Of a stretch of DNA of 64,000 nucleotides, positions 59,511-64,000 are shown piece by piece (positions within the stretch are counted from its first letter, which is position 1; each line of letters starts with the position of its first letter). A program made the translations under genes and the position numbers. The notes beneath the pieces are model-generated. The model searched no databases. It worked only from the letters and a program-made list of their open reading frames with translations, and had not been told where the DNA came from. Source of the stretch: Cristatella mucedo (Eukaryota; Bryozoa; Phylactolaemata; Cristatellidae); NCBI GenBank assembly GCA_009760855.2, contig WPIO01000060.1, positions 921,501-985,500 of the forward strand, read 5' to 3'.

Positions 59511-59974
59511 GATGGTGGTATTAAAAACTATCCTTCAAAACTTCAACTGCTGCTGAGCCCACTTGAAAATGCCAAACAGCTTCATTTAATGTTTTTCAAA
59601 CTAATAGGCTAATCGATGATAGTAGGCTAATCGATGTGGCACAATATAAATAAGTTGATGTATATCCTGCTGCTTCTACCATTACCATCTTGTGAGTAGT
59701 TTTTAGCCTTAGTATCGTAAAACTCAGCAAAGATTGAGGCCTTTTAAGATCACTGGGCTGAGTGTATTTCTAGAGCACACACTGATGCCATACAGGTATG
59801 ATAATAGTAATAATAATAACTCTTTTGAATGGCACCCTCAGGGAACATTACATCATTTCAGGTGTTTCACAACTAGCTGAAAGAGAAGCCATACCCAGTA
59901 GTTAACGAAAGGCTATATAAAAAGATGCACATATAAGAAATATATAAGATCAATATATATTTATATATACATAC
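59511..59974. other. intronic DNA with a weak LINE-1 tail
   Basis: A decayed minus-strand LINE-1 tail may occupy about 59,795-59,900 (TAATAATAATAA, GGCACCCTCAGGGAAC). The remainder is unrecognised. Confidence 0.5.
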
Positions 59975-60150
59975 ATATTAATATATTTATTTATTTATCA
60001 GCCTATTTAAACAGCCTAGTTTATACAGTAGCAGCAAAGCCTTAGCAGCTTAATCCCCCAATCTTCGGCAGGCACTAAAGAGTTGCCTGCTACTGGACTC
60101 GAAACCTCGAACACACGACCTGGGGGTGAGGTGTGAGCGGCTTTTCGATA
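59975..60150 (-). mobile_element. SINE-B copy, diverged
   Basis: ATTTATTTATTTATCA, then TTTAAACAGCCTAG, CAGTAGCAGCAAAGCC and GCCTGCTACTGGACTCGAAACC on the plus strand correspond to the tail, 3' half and box B of the family. Confidence 0.7.
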
Positions 60151-60506
60151 TACTACATATATATATACTAAGATATACTATAGATATACTAAGTCGCACA
60201 CATAATTCTACGTAAAGAAAATAAAAAATGAATGGAAAAGTGAGATTCAAAAACTTCCCATACAGACCGCTTTAACGAAAGAAAAACTGACACGAAGGGA
60301 AAATTGGTCGACTGAATTGGCCGGAGGTGGCAAGACGCCGACACCGAGAGCTTGATAACGGAAACTGTCAACTGTGCAACTGCATCGACAATCGCTCAGC
60401 TCGATAAACCTTCAGCCATAGCAGCTTCTTTGGGCACCCTAAAGTACACTCATTCGAAGTGGTTAATTCTACGAAACAACAGTGAAATCGCTGTCCCAAA
60501 AATAGC
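60151..60506. other. intronic DNA, no feature recognised
   Basis: Nothing recognised between the SINE and the SPIN-like element. Confidence 0.5.
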
Positions 60507-60514
60507 CTCTAGAG

Positions 60515-60702
60515 CAGTGGTTCTCAATCTTCCAAATACCGCGACTCTTTAACACAGTTCCTCATGCTGAGGCGACCCCAACCATAAAATTAGTGTGTGG
60601 AACATGTGGAAATGCGTGGTTTTTCCGATGGTCTCACGCGAACCCTGCGAAAGGGTCGGTCGACCCCCAAAGGGGTCGCGACCCACAGGCTGAGAACCGT
60701 TG
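60515..60702. mobile_element. SPIN-like (SPACE INVADERS) non-autonomous hAT element
   Basis: The left end CAGTGGTTCTCAATCTTCC is followed by ATACCGCGACTCTTTAA, CACAGTTCCTCATGCTGAGG and CGACCCCAACCATAAAATTA. The right end has TTTTTCCGATGGTCTCA, CCCTGCGAAAGGGTCG and CGACCCCCAAAGGGGTCGCG, then ACCCACAGGCTGAGAACCGTTG. These blocks agree in order with the SPIN family as I remember it (mouse URR1 / opossum OposCharlie3 type). The middle is deleted, leaving 188 bp. The ends are inverted repeats (CAGTGGTTCTCA against CAACGGTTCTCA). The flanks CTCTAGAG and CTCAGGAG form an 8-bp target duplication with 6 of 8 matches, and the left one fits the hAT preference N-TCTAGA-N. Confidence 0.88.
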
Positions 60703-60985
60703 CTCAGGAGGTAAAGTAAGTGAGATTGATGGAACGAAACACGAACACAGACAGACAGCCGAGCCAACAAAGTGACTGCTCAAACAACTTACGCATCAAA
60801 AATTTTTTACATGTACACAAAACGATGCACATAGACACATGCATAAAAATGTACTTCCGTTGCTATCTAAAGAAAAAGGGGGCAAGCTACAATGCTAACG
60901 CTACATTGCTGCAACCAGGGCACGAGACATAGCAGAGGCCCACAGCCACGCCACGGCAGCACGACGTTCAGAGCAACGCTTCCCA
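60703..60985. other. intronic spacer
   Basis: Nothing recognised apart from the target duplication at 60,703-60,710. Confidence 0.5.
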
Positions 60986-60990
60986 CCCAC

Positions 60991-61080
60991 CGTCGCTGCT
61001 GCTTGAAGCCTCGCCTCTTCCTCGGCCGTCTTCGTTTTATGCTGCTGCAATGCAAGCTCCAGCCCGGTTCTCTCTTCGCT
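60991..61080 (-). CDS. coiled-coil gene exon (90 bp)
   Basis: The acceptor is GCCATTTTAG|AGC and the donor ACG|GTGGGT. It encodes 30 residues, SEERTGLELALQQHKTKTA then EEEARLQAAAT, phase 0-0. A 92-bp intron separates it from the exon upstream in the transcript. Confidence 0.85.
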
Positions 61081-61172
61081 CTAAAATGGCGCCGCGACAT
61101 GCCGTGCCGCTAAGACAGCAGCTCACTAGCTAGGTAAAAGTCACGACAAACGCTGCTCTTAAGCGATCCTAC

Positions 61173-61322
61173 CATGATCCTGCATTGTGATTGCAATTCC
61201 TGCTTGGCTGCCTGCAGTTCAGCTTGGAGGACGTCGATCCGGGCAGCGGATTCGGCCAGCCTCGCCTCGGCTCCTGTCAGCAGCTCCCTGGCCTTGTTGT
61301 GAGCGACCTCCAGCATCTCAGC
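61173..61322 (-). CDS. coiled-coil gene exon (150 bp)
   Basis: The acceptor is ATGTCGCAG|GCT and the donor ATG|GTAGGA. It encodes 50 residues from AEMLEVAHNKARELL through ARIDVLQAELQAAKQEL to CRIM, phase 0-0. Confidence 0.88.
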
Positions 61323-61595
61323 CTGCGACATGGTCGTTTTGAAACACTGCATGCAACAGCTACTGCAGCCGAAGTGTCGGCTGCAGTCGCGACAGCAGCA
61401 GCAGCAGAGGAGATGGTGCGATGGCCAGGACAGCGGAGGCGGTGACGACAGCAAGCCCTGGTCACTTTGAATTTGAAGCCATCGCGACACGGATCAGAGG
61501 CAAAGAACCGCTGCAGCACGCTCTGGATAAGCCAGAGCTAAGAATAAGATAGATAAGAGCTGAAGCAGCAGTGAAGCAGCCTGGGGAGAGGATAC

Positions 61596-61745
61596 CTTTC
61601 GCTGCGCCTTGGCCTTCAGCTGTTCGGCAGACTGGGCAGCTTCCTGCAGCATCGCCAGTTGTTCTTCCAGCTCCTTGATACGGCACGAGCTGGTCTCAGC
61701 TTCAGCAGTAAGGTGGTTCACCTTCGACGCAACTTGGCTTAGCTC
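61596..61745 (-). CDS. coiled-coil gene exon (150 bp)
   Basis: The acceptor is TACATTTTTAG|GAG and the donor AAG|GTATCC. It encodes 50 residues from ELSQVASKVNHLTAEAE through IKELEEQLAMLQEAA to LKAKAQRK, phase 0-0. Confidence 0.9.
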
Positions 61746-61859
61746 CTAAAAATGTAGATAGGTGTGCCAACATGCGACTCGTTGCATGCAGCATGCGACT
61801 ATTTGCACGTAACACACGATGGGCAGAAACGCAAGTACTGGCACCACAGTGTGTTATGA

Positions 61860-61955
61860 TTTATGAAGAGCCCACGAACTCGGCAATCAAATGTGTTCAC
61901 CTTGACCTTGGTAGTCAAATGCATTCACATTGACCTCGGTCGTTAAAGGTAAGCC
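61860..61955 (-). mobile_element. SINE-A fragment, partly duplicated
   Basis: GAGCCCACGAACTCGG and two copies of ATGxxTTCACxTTGACC, then CGGTCGTTAAAGG, resemble the head of the 29.3 kb SINE-A, which has the same internal duplication. Confidence 0.65.
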
Positions 61956-61959
61956 CCCT

Positions 61960-61994
<35 letters not shown>

Positions 61995-62150
61995 ATTTGT
62001 CTAGAACCCTCAGACAATGCATTCTCTTTCTAGGTACTTTACATATGCTGTAAAGAAAACGTGATCGAATGGTTGATGTTAGCATGTTCAATGGCAACAA
62101 AGATAACATTGTTAGAAGTGATATGTGCAGGCCAAAGCAAAACAAGACGA
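61960..62150 (-). mobile_element. LINE-1 3' tail
   Basis: A long ATT tail (61,962-61,991), then the complement of CAGAGAATGCATTGTCTGAGGG-type sequence, GTAAAGTACC and the CGATCA region. It is 5'-truncated. Confidence 0.85.
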
Positions 62151-62289
62151 AAAAAGCTACTCATTGTCAGAGTGCAACTATGGCGAAGCACGGCTTTTTG
62201 GAATTTTCTGAATTGTAAAGCATGTGCATACATTTAAGAGGTAGCTTGGCGTAGGGGCAGTTACTGCAGAGAGGGACAGTGTTGCTCAC

Positions 62290-62370
62290 AGTTCTGGCGA
62301 TGGTGTATTGGGCCTCTGTTTCCGAGATCTGCAGCTGCATCCGCCGCTCCAGCTCGGCCCTTAATCGCTC
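62290..62370 (-). CDS. coiled-coil gene exon (5'-most seen, 81 bp)
   Basis: The acceptor is GGTGTTACAG|GAG and the donor ACT|GTGAGC. It encodes 27 residues, ERLRAELERRMQLQISE then TEAQYTIART, phase 0-0. It has an acceptor, so it is internal and the 5' part of the gene lies beyond this point. Confidence 0.85.
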
Positions 62371-62855
62371 CTGTAACACCAACGATAACGTGAGCACGAT
62401 TTGCCTAGTGGGAGCAAAGTATCATTCTTAGGCATTGGTACTGCTCGGGTCCGGCTGGCTGCCAGATGTGGGCATCCTATCGAAGGAATCAGCAGACGAT
62501 GCAGCCATAGCACACTGGCAGGGGATGCAGGACTCAACAAGGTCCCGCTTGGAGAATTCCGTTTAACTTCAACCTTAAGATCAGTAGCAGAAATCTTAAC
62601 ACTGCTTACCACGAAGCATGAAGGAATTGTAGCACTAGTACGTTTACAATGTTTGGGCAAGTCCAGGGCACAAGCCACATTAGATATCCTCTGAGCCTTA
62701 GGGTGTGAACTTCTACGGCTGAGATCGGCAAACTTTTCGGACTACGAGGCCATTTCAAGAGGTCAAGAAGGTACAAGAGGCCAAACGAAACCACGCCCAT
62801 TCCACTAAGCAGGTAGAGTGGGCGTGGCTGGACGAACAAACAATCACAACTCATG
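62371..62855. other. intronic or upstream DNA, no feature recognised
   Basis: Nothing recognised. Confidence 0.5.
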
Positions 62856-62857
62856 CA

Positions 62858-63700
62858 ATTTAATGTAATGTATCTCCGCCTGTAACTCCACTAAGCCACA
62901 AAGACTATGTGGGTGCTACGCAGGAGAGTTTTCTATAGCCCACTCACAGCCTAAGCAGCTTTCGGTACGCATACGTTATCCAACAGACTTCGTCTCACAC
63001 AACACCAAGAAAGTGGGAAGCATAGCAGAGTCAGGAGAGCAGTTGAGGTAGTGAGTAGCATGGAAGTAGCAGCTCAGGACCGCTGAAAAGGATGAGCCAT
63101 AGTCGACAGTAGGTGAGTAGTTGTCATTGCATAAGAATCGTGGAAGCAAGTTCCACAGTCTAGGGCCTGCAGAGCTAATGCTTCTATCGCCAACGGTCTA
63201 TAAGCAGAAGAATCGAACAGCTAATTTATTGTCCATTCAGGACCTGAGGGCGCGAACAGGCTGAAACTGACGCAGCAGTTCAGCTACGTACGAAGGAGCC
63301 AAGCCGTAGCAGGCCTTGTGGGTCAGCATAAGAACTTTGCTCTGTATGATTTGATCAACCAGCATCTATCCTAGCTCTTTTCGCAAAGGAGACACGTGGT
63401 CAAACCTCCAGGACTTGAAAACTAGCCTTGCAGCCATATTCATAGCGATTTGCAGTGGTCTAATTGCTTTTTTTGAAGGCCCAGCCAAAGGGGAATTGCA
63501 ATAATCAACCCGAGACAGAACTACGGAGCTAGTTAAATTTTTGTAAGCCACCGTGGAAGACAGCTCCTAATCTTAGATAGGGATCGGACGTGATGGCTAG
63601 TTGTAGAAACAAGCAGCCTTCTGAATGCAACTTTTAAAATTTAGGCAGCTGTCAAAAACGACACCTAAATTTCTAGCATGTGGTGATGGTCACACAGCAG
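62858..63700 (-). mobile_element. LINE-2 copy, C-terminal half and 3' UTR
   Basis: From 63,551 downwards the frame reads SSVVLSRVDYCNSPLAG, then KKAIRPLQIAMNMAARLVF and RFDHVSPLRKEL, the C-terminal region of a CR1/L2-like reverse transcriptase. The next frame has LTHKACYGLAPSYVAELL (about 63,275-63,330). The 3' UTR (62,870-63,060) matches the other LINE-2 tails. Frameshifts separate the pieces. Confidence 0.82.
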
Positions 63701-64000
63701 CATTCTTGCTTGCCACAGCCCAGCCACAGCATTGTGGTGAAATGAGCAATGTTTTGCAATAACCAGTAACAGTTCTTAGTTAAGTGCATACAGTTGCAGA
63801 TTCCTGTTAATGAAACATCTTTTCATAAAAATATTTTATTTAGACACTGCCAATTATAATAAGCATTACCACCTTATTCACACCCCAACTACAAGAAGGA
63901 AATTGTCTCAAGAATATTAGGAACATTCGGATGGAAACACGACTCATGATCTCGGCTTATTAAGCTGCAGAACTGAAGAAGGAACTGCAGACAGAAAACT
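63701..64000. other. no feature recognised
   Basis: Window edge; it may contain more decayed LINE-2 sequence but nothing is diagnostic. Confidence 0.45.

Overview
This is metazoan nuclear DNA, probably from an invertebrate, although the sequence alone does not settle the phylum. It has spliced genes with small phase-0 exons, a doublecortin-domain gene in a CpG-rich island, many decayed LINE copies, tRNA-derived SINEs, DNA-transposon relics and very long dinucleotide microsatellites. There are no prokaryotic operons, rRNA genes or CRISPR arrays.

Layout. The first 0.7 kb is GC-rich and may hold half of an Ig-like exon. From 2 to 11.4 kb lie decayed LINE copies of two families: 'LINE-1', L2-like with an (ATT)n tail, and 'LINE-2', a second CR1/L2-like family with a different 3' end. 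Long (CT)n blocks interrupt them. The CpG-rich island at about 11.5-14.7 kb carries a plus-strand gene with two doublecortin (DCX) domains. From 14.7 to 19.5 kb the DNA stays GC-rich and holds SINEs, a 0.7 kb terminal-inverted-repeat element at 15.4-16.1 kb and a LINE-2 tail. The best-preserved reverse transcriptase (20.6-22.2 kb) follows, then a hAT transposase relic on the minus strand (about 24.3-26.3 kb).

From 62.4 kb down to 29.4 kb the minus strand carries one large split gene for a long coiled-coil protein. I place 14 exons plus one possible 33-nt microexon. The twelve 5'-most exons are all phase 0-0, and their lengths recur (81, 63, 150, 90 and 132 bp each appear at least twice). Its introns are filled with the same LINEs, SINEs and microsatellites, some within about 10 bp of splice sites. 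I cannot name the protein; the gene probably continues beyond both ends seen here.

Mobile DNA. SINE-A (tRNA-derived) shares its 3' tail with LINE-1, which implies LINE-1 machinery mobilises it. SINE-B (tRNA-derived) ends in an ATTT-type tail. At 60,515-60,702 lies a short element matching the SPIN ('SPACE INVADERS') hAT family, with a near-perfect 8-bp target duplication. That family is known for horizontal transfer among distant animals, so this is the most notable item in the window. Several microsatellites can be seen growing out of short purine or pyrimidine runs inside LINE-1 copies.
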